From: Sisyra terminalis
Taxonomy: Eukaryota; Arthropoda; Insecta; Neuroptera; Sisyridae
Assembly (NCBI GenBank): GCA_958496175.1
Contig: OY292275.1
Span: forward strand, 26,947,001-27,011,000
Direction: 5' to 3'
Length of the DNA stretch: 64,000 bases
Part shown: one piece after another, positions 33,211 to 45,465 of the stretch
Numbering within the stretch: position 1 is the first letter of the stretch
Layout: each line of letters opens with the position of its first letter
Notes under the pieces: generated by a model
What the model was told of the DNA's origin: nothing
What the model saw: only the letters and a program-made list of their open reading frames with translations
Databases searched by the model: none
Translations under genes and position numbers: made by a program

Positions 33211-33605
33211 GGTTGTTTTCCAATCACTAGTGCTTAGTGCGACATAGTGCCGCATTATGCGAGCTAATGCGAGCCTTAAATTTGAACAAATGAATTCCTA
33301 AATGCAACGGTATATTGCATGAGATTTGGTTTAGTAGGAGAAAAATTGAGTTTCACAAATTTTGACAACCTTTAATGGAATTTCAAATAATAAAATTGCA
33401 TTATCGTCAACTATTTTAATTAATTCTTAATTTTTGAAATAAACCGTAAATTTTTCTGTCATTTTGTTGGTTATATTTGCGCATCGCACCCGAGAGCCCA
33501 GCTATTTCTAATGCTCAATTGTGCGATGCGTCGCGGTCGTTGGAACATTCAACGCTGAGCATTATGCCGCATTATGCGCTTTTGTGCGGTAATTGGAAAA
33601 TGACC
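33211..33605. mobile_element. Inverted-repeat MITE with GCATTATGC-rich arms
   Basis: The left arm GGTTGTTTTCCAATCAC is followed by AGTGC words and GTGCCGCATTATGCG. The right end, read from the other strand, starts GGTCATTTTCCAATTACCGC and continues to CGCATAATGCGGCATAATGC. The inner part has a second inverted pair, GCGCATCGCAC near 33479 and GTGCGATGCG near 33522. Both outer flanks carry ATT (33208-33210, 33606-33608), a possible 3-bp duplication, which would suit a PIF/Harbinger-type element; the superfamily is unsettled. The 77-codon frame starting at 33477 lies in the element and is not a gene. Confidence 0.65.
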
Positions 33606-35465
33606 ATTATGTTTTTTTCACACAATGTTAAAACTTCCGATTTTTATTCCCTCTATAGTGGCAAACAGAACATATATAAAAAGCAAGGCATGGCAGATAC
33701 TGGTATTTGACTTGCCTGTCTCAAGTTGTTCTCGGGCAATTCTAAAAACTTTGGTAATACACTTTTCAGTTTTATACTCATGAACTCTTTTGGAATAATC
33801 AAACCCTTCCAAAACGTTTTCTTCGAACCTTTTATTTATCATCGTTATATAACAGCTTAAGTTTTAAGTGACTCTAGGGTTAATAAAAAACGTAGATCAA
33901 AAAGGTTTGGAGTGGTCACCTTAAGCACTCTATCACCAATAAGCGTCTAGTAGATTTCATTCTGTTTACACTGTCGTTAAAGTAAAAATTTACAATAGTT
34001 TATTCACTATTGCAATAATTTATTCATTAATATTGCTTTAACGGTAGCTAATTATATAGGTTCATTTTTATATTACCTTTATCAAAATTACATGTAAAGC
34101 CAGAATTTGTTTTCCGCTATGTGGCGTTGACGAGATTAAGAAATTTTAATCAAATTAAATTTTTTTCATTTGGCAGGTTCAAGAAAAGTTATCTTTCCAC
34201 ACTTTATATATAAACGAGAAATATTTCCATTGTACAAATGTAAGGAACCTAGAAACACAAAATCAAAATAGAAGTTTGCAAACATGCTTTAATGTAAGTC
34301 GTAAACGACAGCCAAAGACGGAAACACGTAGGTAAGTAATGAAATTGACATACTTAAATATAAAGCACCGCATTTACACATTTTAAAAAATCAATGGTCA
34401 GTAATTGTAAAAGTTTCAGGTGAATTGCACTTTATTTAATATCATTTTCGATTCTTCTGCAGTAATAACTTAACCGAATTGATTATGGAAAAGCTAGAAA
34501 CTTCTACAATTAAATATCAAAAAAAATTTGGAAATAATAATTGTTTATGTATATATTAAACAAAGTACATTGTGTCAATGTTAATTCTTTGCAAATTATA
34601 CTGAAAAGTTTTAAAGTATTTCAAAACGCAAAAAACATCAATTACCTGGACACTATAAATATGCACGTACAGGTATGCTAAATTGTGACTAAAACATCAT
34701 TTTCCAGCCATGATAGTATCCACTAGTACACTCTAGTATCTGCATGACCAGAAAAAGGTTAGGGAAAATTAAAGAGAGGGTGTTGATGTTTACAATAGTT
34801 TAATTGTTTTGTACTAGATTCATTTTCATAAACTTCTAATTGTTAAAATAATGCAATTCTGGGAAGAAAATCTTTTTTTTTCATTGATCTATGTTCGCTC
34901 TTTTAATTCGATTTTCACGTTCTAAATAATTTCCACAAATTTCACAGTGGTTAGAATTGAATATATAGTTAATTGTATAGTTAAGTTTTTGGTATAAAGG
35001 TAATTATTTTTCCATTATAAACATCATACTCTTTGCCACTTCAATTTTTTTTAAATATGTGCATTGTGCATGTATGAAATAAGCCGTTAAATTGTTTCGT
35101 GTTTATCAGCCTTTTGATTATTAATTTTGAAATTTCGAGTGTTGTTCACACAAACGTTGTCACCTTTGAATCTAACCCATCCTAGGTCCCGTGCAAAAAC
35201 GCAAAGAAAATTTCAGCACATTAGGTCCGGTGGTTTTTAAGGAGTTCAGTGAATAGCACACGTACAGAAGAGTTCTATAAATATAAAGATTTATTTCAAA
35301 ACCTCAACTATAATGTACCAAATACTGTTCAACTAATGCTTAAAAATATTACAGTATGAAGTTGTATATATTGGGAAAGAAGTGTGAAACGGTGCAATAA
35401 ATAGGGAAATAAAGCAATGATTAACGTCGGGAGGGAACTAAGCGTAAGAAATGTGACATGAAATG
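33606..35465. other. AT-rich spacer; one orphan minus frame; Helitron-like block
   Basis: A minus frame (about 33618-33842) has a rather normal composition (KRVHEYKTEKCITKVFRIAR in the middle), but no family is recognised. At 35170-35280 the plus strand has TTTCAGCACATTAGGTCCGG followed by TGGTTTTTAAGGAGTTCAGT and TATAAATATAAAG. It resembles the 5' segment of insect Helitrons read on the minus strand, but I found no matching 3' end. Confidence 0.35.
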
Positions 35466-35529
35466 TAGTGTGATGGAATCTCACATTGGGAATCTAATTA
35501 TTTTGTCAGCATGTTGCAGGTTTGATCCT
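35466..35529 (+). repeat. tRNA-like SINE head
   Basis: TAGTGTGATGG (35466-35476) fits box A, with TCTCACA completing a D-arm-like stem. GGTTTGATCCT (35519-35529) is a good box B. The span is 64 bases. The anticodon arm is not formed, so this is a SINE promoter rather than a tRNA. The body and tail downstream could not be delimited. Confidence 0.5.
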
Positions 35530-36360
35530 CGAATGATTCAAGCCGCATTGGTCATTTAACATAGTGAAAGGTCCTGAAAAAACAGAATTTTATTGATTCA
35601 AGAGTGAGAATAATGATGTGGCACTTTCCAAAAGGGTGTGAGGTACAGCCCTAGAAGTCGAGAAATGTTGGGTACTAAGTCTTTGGTTGTAAGAAGAAAT
35701 ATGGTTGTAAGGCCGAAGAATAATAATTTGAGGATATCAAGTAGGTACTTCTGCATTACTATGTGGACAAATAAAAATAAACTGTAACTCCTTCTCATCT
35801 GTGATGCCACCTGTTAAAAATTGTCAAACACTTCGAATGAAAAAGGCTCGTTAATAAACTATAATTAAATGCTAAATTAAATTTTTAAAATAGAACTCAT
35901 TAAGGAATCTATACACTACTTTTATGAAATAGTTGTTACAAAAATAATGTTAGGGTATGTTAAGGTAAGTCTATGTTAGGGTAGATTAGATATTGCTAAC
36001 GGTGATTACAGTACAAATTTATAGTACATATTTATTGTAATCATAATAATTTATAATTACTGAATAAAAAATTTAATAGGAAAAAAAGTTATGTCACACA
36101 AAACCAAATGTTGAAAAAAATATTACTACTCACCTATGTTGTATCCTACTAAAAGTTTACTAGCGAAATAAAACTTAAAAATTCTAGTGGCAATAAAAAA
36201 TCATAATTAAAAATTGTTCATGAAAAATTTCACATTTCTCCAATGGGAGCAGAGATGCATAGGAAAACGGTGCTGTCTACGATTAAAGATTACAAGATAT
36301 GAGGGACATGCCCCAACCGTCCTCAGGAAAATATCTATGTAATGAAAATTCATAGATCTG

Positions 36361-36417
36361 TGGCATAGCGCGTAAGCGTACGAAACAGACAAGGATAGAC
36401 GATCACGGGTTTGACAC
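36361..36417 (+). repeat. tRNA-like SINE head
   Basis: TGGCATAGCGCG (36361-36372) is a strong box A. GGTTTGACAC (36408-36417) is a box B with minor changes. The span of 57 bases suits a pol III promoter. The CATAGCGC word is shared with the tRNA-like segment at 13421-13432, which hints at a common SINE family. The minus frame overlapping this region is a shadow. Confidence 0.5.
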
Positions 36418-37101
36418 ATTTTGAGAAACTGAGTACACTAACCAAACTATTACCAATACATTAATTATTATTCAACAAAAAATGAGTAGTTCATGTAAAA
36501 AACAATTCGAGACTTTTTTGATCTTATGTCCAAAAATGAAAAAAAAAACAGAATTATACTGAAATTAATGAAATATGAATCAAAAGAAGTTTGAATAAAG
36601 TTTTTAAGTCCAGACTATAATATATTGTATATGATGCTGTTTTTAAGAATGTAAAAAATAGTTTTATATTTTTGGGTCACAATAATTGTTTTAATTTAAA
36701 ACTGTAATTTGTACACCTATCTAATATATTGTCGAAGTAAATTTTATTTTAATAATCCACATTTATAAAAATATACAATTAATATAAATGATTCGTGTGT
36801 TTTTGTGTGAAAAATTAAAATTCATTTTTTAATTAAAACACGTATAAAAAAAAAACTAAAAAGGTTCATATTTAAATTGAAAAAGAAATGTACGACTAAT
36901 TTTAGAACGAATGATATTATTTCATAATTGATAAATAATAAATGCTATAATATTTGTTTCAGAAACTATTTTTAAAAAAGAAAATGATAATAAATTTTGG
37001 TCTTCTCAATTTTGTTTTAAAACTAATAAGCTTAATTATTTTTATCGACTGCCAGAAGACTTTTGTTCAAGTAATTTAGAAAAAAATTAATGCATATTCT
37101 T
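36418..37101. other. AT-rich spacer
   Basis: Nothing is recognised before the LINE fragment begins. Confidence 0.55.
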
Positions 37102-38104
37102 TGAAAAATTGGCTTCGTATGGAGAGACAGGCAATTAATCTCCAATCTGCATATGGAACAGAAAATTAAGATTCATATAAATGGGGATGACGCCAAATGT
37201 ACAGGGATCGGAAGAGGAATTCGTCAAGGATGCTACCGCTTTCCTCACTCTGTTTAACGTACACATGGAATGGTTGATAAATGAAGCTCTGAAAAAATGT
37301 GGAGACTTTACAATTAGTGGAAGCACCATTAAATGGATCAAAGACGGTGACAATCTGGTACTATTGACTATAACGGAAAAAGAGTTGTAAATTGCAAAAT
37401 TTGATAAACAATTTAGTTTTCGCCCAAGAAAATTCTGGAATGAATATAAATCAATAAGCCATTAGTCATGAGGACGTCAAATAGAAAAATGCCACTTCAC
37501 ATCAATGCGAAGAACACACAGCCAAAAAACGTGGTTCAATTTATATATTTATAAAGTATCATCACCAATTGATAGAAAATGCACTTGTGAAATTATAGAG
37601 CGATACTATGGCGAAAATCACATTCCTCGGCAAGAAAAATCTATTACATAAGAAGTTGGAAGTACGTTTAAACATCGGAAAAAGTTCGTGAAGTTCTGTG
37701 TGAAGCTAAGTATTAGGTATATATTTCGGAAAGCTGAACCCTAAACTAATAATAAAGTAAATTTGAAGAGATTTGAAATTTGGTGCTCGAGAAAAATAAA
37801 GAAAATTATTTGAAGGGATCGAATCACAAACGTGAAAGTGTTGAGAAAAATAAACAAAGAAAAAACTCTAATGGATATTGTTATATCCATTGTAACAATG
37901 GTACCAAGAAAAAAAACTTACTGAATAGGTTACATTCTGAAAGAAAAAGGATTCATACTAAATGTAGAAGGGAAACTGGAGGATCTCAAGTGATGAGGAA
38001 GGCGACGAATTGAGATCCTAGAATTATTGAAACGAATAATTGACTTACCTAGTTTGAAAAACCTTGCCCGGGATAAACAATGGTGGAAGGAAGACGTCTA
38101 CTAA
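37102..38104 (+). pseudogene. LINE RT remnant (RTE/L2-like 'endonuclease-RT'), frameshifted
   Basis: Several frames together spell a non-LTR RT. First is KIGFVWRDRQLISNLHMEQK into GRGIRQGC (37105-37230), the RT finger-palm region. A frameshift then gives LFNVHMEWLINEALKKC and GSTIKWIKDGDNLVLL (37245-37370), where the catalytic (Y/F)ADD has become DGDN. Next come decayed LHINAKN...YL and AMAKITF...KKNLL (37480-37640) from the region after the active site. The C-terminus has RFEIWCSRKIKKI, INKEKTLMDIV, GRRRIEIL and KQWWKEDVY, ending in TAA at 38102-38104. The pattern is that of RTE- or L2-like elements often annotated as endonuclease-reverse transcriptase, and differs from both other LINEs here. 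No 3' tail was identified. Confidence 0.85.
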
Positions 38105-40384
38105 GCAGGAAACTGAATATGTTATTGGGTAAAAACTAACATTCTCAATTTCGCTTGGCCCATTTTTGATGGAAGGTATGCATTAGTGAACGGCTCTGTG
38201 GTACTGTACAATATACTCCTTTATCATGCAGTTTCTGATCTTATCTAAATAATTGTATAGTCGTTGAGTTAACGAAAACTTATTCTAAATCATACTCAGG
38301 GAAAAAATTCTTGAAAGCAAGAAAAGCATAGCTTAAAGTGTGCAAAGTTAACGGTAGAGGTTACTTAACAGAAACCAGGAAAATTTATATTATATTTTTA
38401 CCAGTAATTTTTATTGAAACTTACTTGAGTGGTTAAAGTATTTTTATCTATTCAGAGTAAAACGAAATTGTTCTCCGCACAAAAATAAATAAAATGAATA
38501 AACTAATCAAACGTTACAATAAATCAAATAAATATAGTTTTGTTAAATCTGCAATATTTTCAAACTACCTGTCAACTTGTCACCATTTGTTTAGCGAAAT
38601 CGTCAAACAACGGTGAATATATTTCAATGTTTTTTTTACCAAACATGGTTGAAAATATATTTAAAATATTCGCTGTGTGTATGATTGCAGTGCCATACAA
38701 ACTATGAACTACAGTGGGCTGTTAAAATATGTTTTCATATGTTAATATGTTAATAACAGTTTACAGAATACAAAGTTTTTGTAATAAATAATAATACTAA
38801 AATCCATATAAAGAAATATGTGCCTAACTATATTGACTGTATTTTTGCATTTAAGTAAATTTAACTAGAGACTTGTAAGTATAATTATTAAAAATAAAAA
38901 AAAAATGTAGTAAATGTAAGTTACGGTTACTTTAAATGTATATAAAATTCCAAAAATAATAGAAAACAAGGAATAAGAAAGATAAAAATTAAAATAATGA
39001 AATAGTTTTTGAAAAAAAAATATCTTTAACTATTATTTAAAATTGAAAAATATAGACATCAATTAAATTAATTTCTTTAACTGCTAACTTAAAAAAATAT
39101 TCAATTTTATAGAACTTACAAGTATTGCAAAAGTTTGCTAATTTTCGATTTGTAGTCCCGATTAATAGAATTAAGGTTGTGGTATTACTTACTTTTGCTT
39201 TCTAGCCTTAGTTATCCACTGATTTCTTTGATTTATTATTCATTTAGCCGTCGGAAATTTATAAAATTTACATTCATTTTTCCTGCTGGTATCGTTACAA
39301 TTGACAACACAACAACTCTGGTGTCTTATTTTCGTTATATTTATTATAATAAAATTTTTTGCATGTGTTTGCTAACAATATTATTAATAGTAACCCACTA
39401 TAACACTTAAGCTGACCACTGGGAACGCTTGGGTCGATTTGACTTTCCCCACCAAGGTTTCATACAGAGCGAATAAGTAAGAATTTTTTTCCGACAAAAC
39501 AATTTATGTTTAAATGATTTTTTTTCCATATAACGCAGTGTTTAAATGTCTTCGTTTAGTTCCTTTTAATCTATGTATATTAGAGTCTAGACTCCAAGCG
39601 ATTAAATAGAATCATAAGTGTTTGGTATTTTTTTTTCTTTTATTTATGTTTAAACTTTTGTATCTTTGAATTATATAAAATTATGTAATGGGTTTGTAAA
39701 AAAATAATTCACTAATGAAGTACAAACAGCAAGCATTTTGAAAATTAACAATTAATTATTTCACTCGTTTGAATAAGTTTGAAAGATCTTACATTAAATA
39801 CACAATAACCAAACAAATAAAATCGTTAGAATACGAGTATTCTCATCAAGAATCATTTTCTAAGTTTTCATCACTTGTATATTTTTGCACAGTATTCTAG
39901 ATGTTAGTTTCTTATGAACTTTTTTTATGTCTTTGTTCTTGAAATTCTAAGTTTGTTTTATTATGTTCGTAAAATTACTTGATATCGAATATAATAATTT
40001 TACTCGCAAGCTAAGATTTTAACAAAAGAAAAACACTGTCCCTCAATTTATATCATTCATGATTTATACAAATAAAGATATTGTACAGAGTTATAAATTG
40101 ATTTATATTTGTTTTTTAGTTTTATAACTACGAATTATTTTAACATATATAAGGGAGTTTCAAACTATATAGCATTCAATTCGTAACTGATCTGTACAAA
40201 TACATAAATATTGATGAAACTTCAAGTCCCAACCTAACTCTTTATTAGGTTGTCTAGATTTTATGTTAAATGTCCCAGTTGTATTGTCCCGAAACTTCGT
40301 TCGAAAGAAAATTGAAAGTCAATACATTTCAATTTTGGTTAAACATATTGTAAAATTTTTAATTTTTATTTATATTTGATAAAA
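38105..40384. other. AT-rich sequence without recognisable gene
   Basis: A hydrophobic plus frame (39177-39410) is typical of T-rich DNA and has no supporting context. A less AT-rich patch at 39410-39475 (CCACTGGGAACGCTTGGGTC) might be a MITE fragment but has no partner end. Confidence 0.45.
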
Positions 40385-40389
40385 TCATT

Positions 40390-40737
40390 TGTGTTTGTGT
40401 TTCAGGACAAACAATATTTACAAATTTATTTTATTACACAAACGTTTATTTATTTACTCACTTAAATATTTATTCACGACTATCGATTATTTTACTATTT
40501 AATTTGAAACTGATTTTTAACTAAATAACTATCTCTTTGTAATTAATTGATTAACCAACTATTTCTGGTTATAAATGATTATTAACTGATCGTCCCCCAC
40601 CTGCGGTTAACCTTTTTTATAGTTCAGACATGTTTCAGACAGTTCGAACTTCCAGATCTTCCATCTCTAGCACATTCGACTATACTTTTTATTGCCTTTT
40701 TTTCCTTAAGCTAAAATTTTTAAAGAAACATAGAACA
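40390..40737 (-). mobile_element. Solo LTR, Ty3/gypsy-like, minus strand
   Basis: On the minus strand it begins TGTTCTATGTTTC and ends TGAAACACAAACACA, within TG...CA limits. The flanks tcatt (40385-40389) and tcttt (40738-40742) match at 4 of 5. Inside, TATAAAAAA (40621-40613) is followed by the initiator ATCAGTTA (A at 40587), 34 bases after TATA begins, then an A-rich R/U5 with AATAAAA-type signals. The 3' portion (ATATTGTTTGTCCTGAAA) resembles that of the 42714-43136 LTR (ATATATGTCCTAAA). No internal domain lies on either side. The exact ends are uncertain by a few bases. Confidence 0.55.
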
Positions 40738-42708
40738 TCTTTCATCTCATTGTGCTTGACCGCTCCCCCTTTATTTATTTTCATGGTTCGGTGAGTACAC
40801 AGCAAAGCGAGAGATACAAGTTCTATGCATCTACAATATTGACACACAAATTCAATTTATGGTATGTAACAGTATTGTTATGTTATGTAGTTGTCACTGT
40901 TTTATAACCTTTCTTCATCTTTCAGGCACTTCAACAATTTCGCCCCTTAAAAATCCCTCAAATTTTTTAATTGAAAATTCTGACTTGCATTTATGCCACC
41001 TAACAAAAGGAGCACTAACTTTTTGGGCAATCAAGACTTTAATTGTGTATCTAAAAATCAACTTAAAATTACGAAATATTCTAGGAAAGGATGCACTATA
41101 TAACTACATATCTGATATAAAAAAATAACTTATGAATGCAAAAAATGAAAAATAACGGTGATTATTTCATACAAAATAAATTGTTAAAAGTATTGAATAT
41201 TGTTGAAAATAATATCCAATACGGCTAAATTGACTTGGTATTCTCAGTTTTTTCCATAACTCATAACTCGCGTGAACTTAAGTACTCTTGAGAGCTTGAT
41301 ATTAAAAAGTATGATAGAAAATATTATTTCCATAGAAAAAGTATTCTGTATGTATTTTCTCCAAACTTTAGACAGCTTTGATAGATTGAGCTCAGAAATT
41401 TTAAAATAGCAAAGAACATCACTAACTTTTAGTGCCACAAAAAGAGTAAAACCCTCCATCGATATATTAGAATCGCGTACATAACCGTAGTGTTGCTGCT
41501 GACGTGAACACATCACGTTTGTTTCGGATTTTTCATTTTGTTTGTATCTGCCTATTAACATTCTAATATTGTAGTTATCTTTTGGATTGTGCAGTGGAGT
41601 ATTTACAGATAGAATTATTGTATTCTACAAACGAAAGATGATGGAGTGTTATAAGTGCAATAAGAAGACAATTTCTTGTATATTTTTCCAGTTAAGTTGA
41701 AATTGAGATGCATGTATAATGCTTTAAAGACAGCTTAAAACATTAATATTATATATGGAAATATATCAAATTTACTATAGAAAGACTTTTTGTTGAATTT
41801 TAGAACGAAAAACTTTTATCGAAATGTTGTTCCAAATAGAACGTCTAACTTTCATTAATATAATTTATATAAATTATCTTAAAATTGTAATTTTGCAACT
41901 AAAATCGATGAATAATTTTTTGCTATTTTTAACCGATGAAAAATATGCTTTTTAATTCGATCAGTACGTTTTTTTCTGTATGACTACCTTCCTCTATATT
42001 ATTAACGTAGGAGTTTAATTTGGAAAATGATTATTAATTTATCGATTATGCTACACACTAACATTTGTCCCATCCAAATTTGAATTGTAACATTGAAAAA
42101 TACGTAATGATTTATTGCTTTCAGAGTAATTATTAAAATAAATAATTTAAGTCATAAAATACGGCAAATCGAAAACTCTTTTGCGTTTGAATTTTGAACT
42201 TATTTTTGAGTTTTCAAACAATATATTAAAACTATCTTGAACTTTTGCCAGTTTTCTGAAAATCGTTTTGAAAATTGAAAAACGTTTTTACTGATAACGG
42301 AATTTCGTCATCAAGAACGCTCGCGAAGCGTTAATTTTTGGAAAACATTATTCCAAAGAAATTTTTCTTTTCTATTATTTTACTACGTTAATTATGTTTC
42401 CAAATTTCCAGCCAAAGGGATTTTTTTTGACGTGATAGAAGTTTTATTGTACCTAGTAATGTCGTAGGGTTAATTAAATGAGTACTGCTTTATAAAAGGT
42501 ACCTTAAAAATGAGTATTATTTTATATGCTTCATGAAAACCAATTATGAAATTCCGTAGATTAAATTTAATATTATTATTATTACTACCTACAATATTCA
42601 TAAAAACAAGAAAAATATGTACATATTTATTGAAATTTTTCTCTTTAGAAGTAAATTAACAACTTATTCATTTAAAAATGATATTAAACCCTTGGAGCAT
42701 ATATTCTA
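40738..42708. other. AT-rich spacer between two LTRs
   Basis: The two flanking LTRs are too different to be a pair, and I see no gag, protease or pol signature between them. A 105-codon minus frame (41244-41561) has mixed composition but no recognisable domain. Confidence 0.45.
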
Positions 42709-42713
42709 TATAT

Positions 42714-43136
42714 TGTTACGTTAATAGGGTTTTTATTTTTATTTTTACAGGTTCGTTAGGATTTGCTTTAGGACATATATTATAAACACCACTTATTTTA
42801 ATACACACACGGTTATTGTTACACACTTATTTATTTATTATAACAATTATTGTAACGATTGTAACTGTTAACTTATTCGTAACTATTAACTGTTCGTAGC
42901 TTTTTCGTAACTGATTTTGGCGACGGTTGATTCCCTTATTTATACTTATATACCTACTTGCCGCGTCTGGAAGGTTTGAGAATGTTCCAAGCACTCCTCA
43001 TAGGTTTGGATGTTCTATCCCACACTAGAATCTCACAGAGAGTGTTCTGGAATGTCTTCCGTTTCTCTTCAATCTCATTGTTAGAACTTTCAAATGTTGT
43101 AAGACCTCAATAATATTATGGAAAATATTCTAACCA
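42714..43136 (-). mobile_element. Solo LTR with TATA, initiator and HSE-like sites, minus strand
   Basis: On the minus strand the unit starts TGGTTAGAATATTTTCC and ends CCTATTAACGTAACA. It is flanked by tatat on both sides (42709-42713, 43137-43141), a 5-bp duplication in low-complexity sequence. TATAAATA (42944-42937) precedes the initiator ATCAGTTA (A at 42912) by 32 bases, a standard spacing. Upstream lie HSE-like TTCnnGAA units (43045-43052) and GAAnnTTC (42980-42987), plus GATAGAACATCC, shared with the 23.3-kb LTR. A-rich R/U5 follows with AATAAA-like signals. It is a solo LTR, 423 bp long, without internal sequence. Confidence 0.65.
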
Positions 43137-43141
43137 TATAT

Positions 43142-45465
43142 AAAGTAATTTTTTTAGTTTATTAAACAAATGCACACCTGAAAATTTGAAATAAATTACA
43201 TCCCCTTGCAATATTTTTAATATTATTGTTTTTGTAAAATGAAGACGATAATATTGAAGTTATTTAGATCGTTTCTCTGAATAAGAGTTAAGTTGTTTTC
43301 GCTGACTCTGCAGCTTAAAAATATTGAGTAAAATACTTGTAAAATAAAATAAATGATGATTATGGACTATAGTGCCATCTATAAGAGACAGACAAAGATG
43401 CAGAAATGATCTAGTTTTAAGAAGATATGATCAATTTTGTACATTAAAAAGTAAAAAATAATTTTGTATACTTTAAAAATACTTTACCTATGACATAATG
43501 GCACACTAGGCCAAGTTAACAAATTTTGTTTAAGTAATAAAATCCAAAGTAATTTAGAATCTGTGGATTAGAAATTATTCACATTCCAGAATAATCACGT
43601 TAAAATTCACGCATAAAGATATTGTACGAATATCTTCAATAAATCTTGCTGAAAATCTAATAAGGAAATATAAATACTCTTATGTAGGTTAAGAGAAGGA
43701 AATTTTCGGATGGTGTGGAATTTCTAAATAAATAAAAAGCGCCAGTATTAAATTTTTATACGTTTATTTCACACAAAATTCATATTTTTTATTTCAATGC
43801 TAAATAATATGTAGATGTATATCTATTTGTGATCGTTATTACACAAATAAATATACAGTCAAGCTCTGGAAATTTATTAAATGATATAAAAGTGTCAATA
43901 TGATTGGTGTATAAGATCCCAAATGAAACATTAAATGACATAATGTTGACTTTCCATCCGAAAGAACTATTCCTCTTTCTATTTTATGTATTCCATACCG
44001 ATTGGTAGAGATTTTCTTATCTGCTTTGACCTTTATCGCTCTTTAAGTGAACCTGGGTACACATATCCACAACGGTATTACGAGAAAAATACGTCAAGGG
44101 AATCAAAATGAAAATGTCAAATAAGGTTTGACTTGTGCTTTTCTAGAGTTTTTCTTTAAAATGTAGAGATACGTCTGAGGAATGATATGGGAATTATTAC
44201 CGCTTGAATTGACCTTAAATTTAAGAAGTTATTTCCATTTACCATAGCTATGCAATAAGTGCTTGTTACAGACAGTCAATAAGACTACGTTTGTCGTCAG
44301 TTTAATCAACTCAAATCTATTACATTTTTAACAATGACAATTTATACGAAGAAAAAAATATTAACTTTTACAAATTTAATATCAATTGTATCTATAAAAA
44401 GAAAATAAATTAATTGCACGGGTACTATTAAGGAAAATAAAAGTCCAACTACTTCTAACTTTTATTTCTTAAGAACTTCTTACTATTGTCAAGTACTTAC
44501 AAACATAATATTATAGCTTTTGTATAGTTTCAATCTTGGCAAGCTACTTTCATAATTTTTCATTTTCATTAAAGTTTCTTCGAAGATGAAAACAGTTTTT
44601 TGCATAATTAATTTAAAATGAAATGCATTTAAAAGACAAGTTTGATAACAAACCAAACAAATCAATAAAATCCTTTTTGAAAGGAAAGACTTTCCTACAA
44701 ATCTCATATTTAATCTCTTCCAATAAAAATAACTCTCTTTTTGTTGATTTCATTAAATTCATTTATAATGAAAATCCACGAAACTTTTTAAGTCGTCATT
44801 CAAATGCAAATGGACAGTAAGATCAAAGAAACCAAAAACCACATAAAGAATGGATAATATTTACGTTTTCATAAAACCGAATACGAAAAAAGTTCAATAA
44901 AATATAGGAATATATATGTAAGTACTAAAACGTAGATGTAAAAAAAATACGCTTGCCTACAGTTGTAACGCAATACTTTGTTTTTAATGCTTTGAGATTT
45001 AGTAAATATCTAATAACTATTTATTATAGTTGTATTTTGTGTTTATTTGAATTTTAAAATCTAAGTTGCTTAAATTTTTTTTAACCTATTGTAATATCTT
45101 CTTACGTCGAGACTTTGAAAGTGCTGTAAAATGTTTAAAGAGTTGAACATTACAAAAATACACAGGAACGGTTATCTTTGATTTACGATTTGATTTACGA
45201 GTGTTGTACTCTGAAGCTTAAATTTCTTAAGAAATCGTTATGTATAAGTATATATAAAAGCACAGTTAAATAAGAGGTAGGTACCTATTCCATCTTTGTA
45301 TTACTATCTTTAAAGAATTTATTTACATGGTTATATTATAACTTCTTTGTACTCAAGTAAACATTTGGTGGTACTTGAATTCATATTAAAGATTTTCAGC
45401 CCTAAAAGCCCTTTTTCTTAATTTTAACATCGTCGTCAATGTATGATGATTAATATAGCTGACAC
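43142..45465. other. AT-rich spacer
   Basis: Overlapping short frames near 44490-44820 lie on opposite strands of the same sequence, and neither has a domain. At 43375-43415 there is a mildly GC-rich block (GTGCCATCTATAAGAGACAG) of unknown origin. Confidence 0.45.

Noticed and set aside
33477..33710. 77-codon plus-strand frame
   Set aside because: It overlaps the right arm of the 33.2-33.6 kb MITE, and its composition reflects the inverted repeats.
35170..35290. Helitron 5'-like block on the minus strand
   Set aside because: The wording resembles insect Helitrons, but no TC start or CTAG end could be paired with it, so no element is called.
41244..41561. 105-codon minus-strand frame between two LTRs, considered as a gag/pol remnant
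   Set aside because: No zinc knuckle, protease, RT or integrase motif can be seen in it.
40390..43136. A single LTR retrotransposon with the two LTRs as its ends
   Set aside because: The LTR sequences differ strongly, flanking duplications differ, and no primer-binding site or pol lies between.
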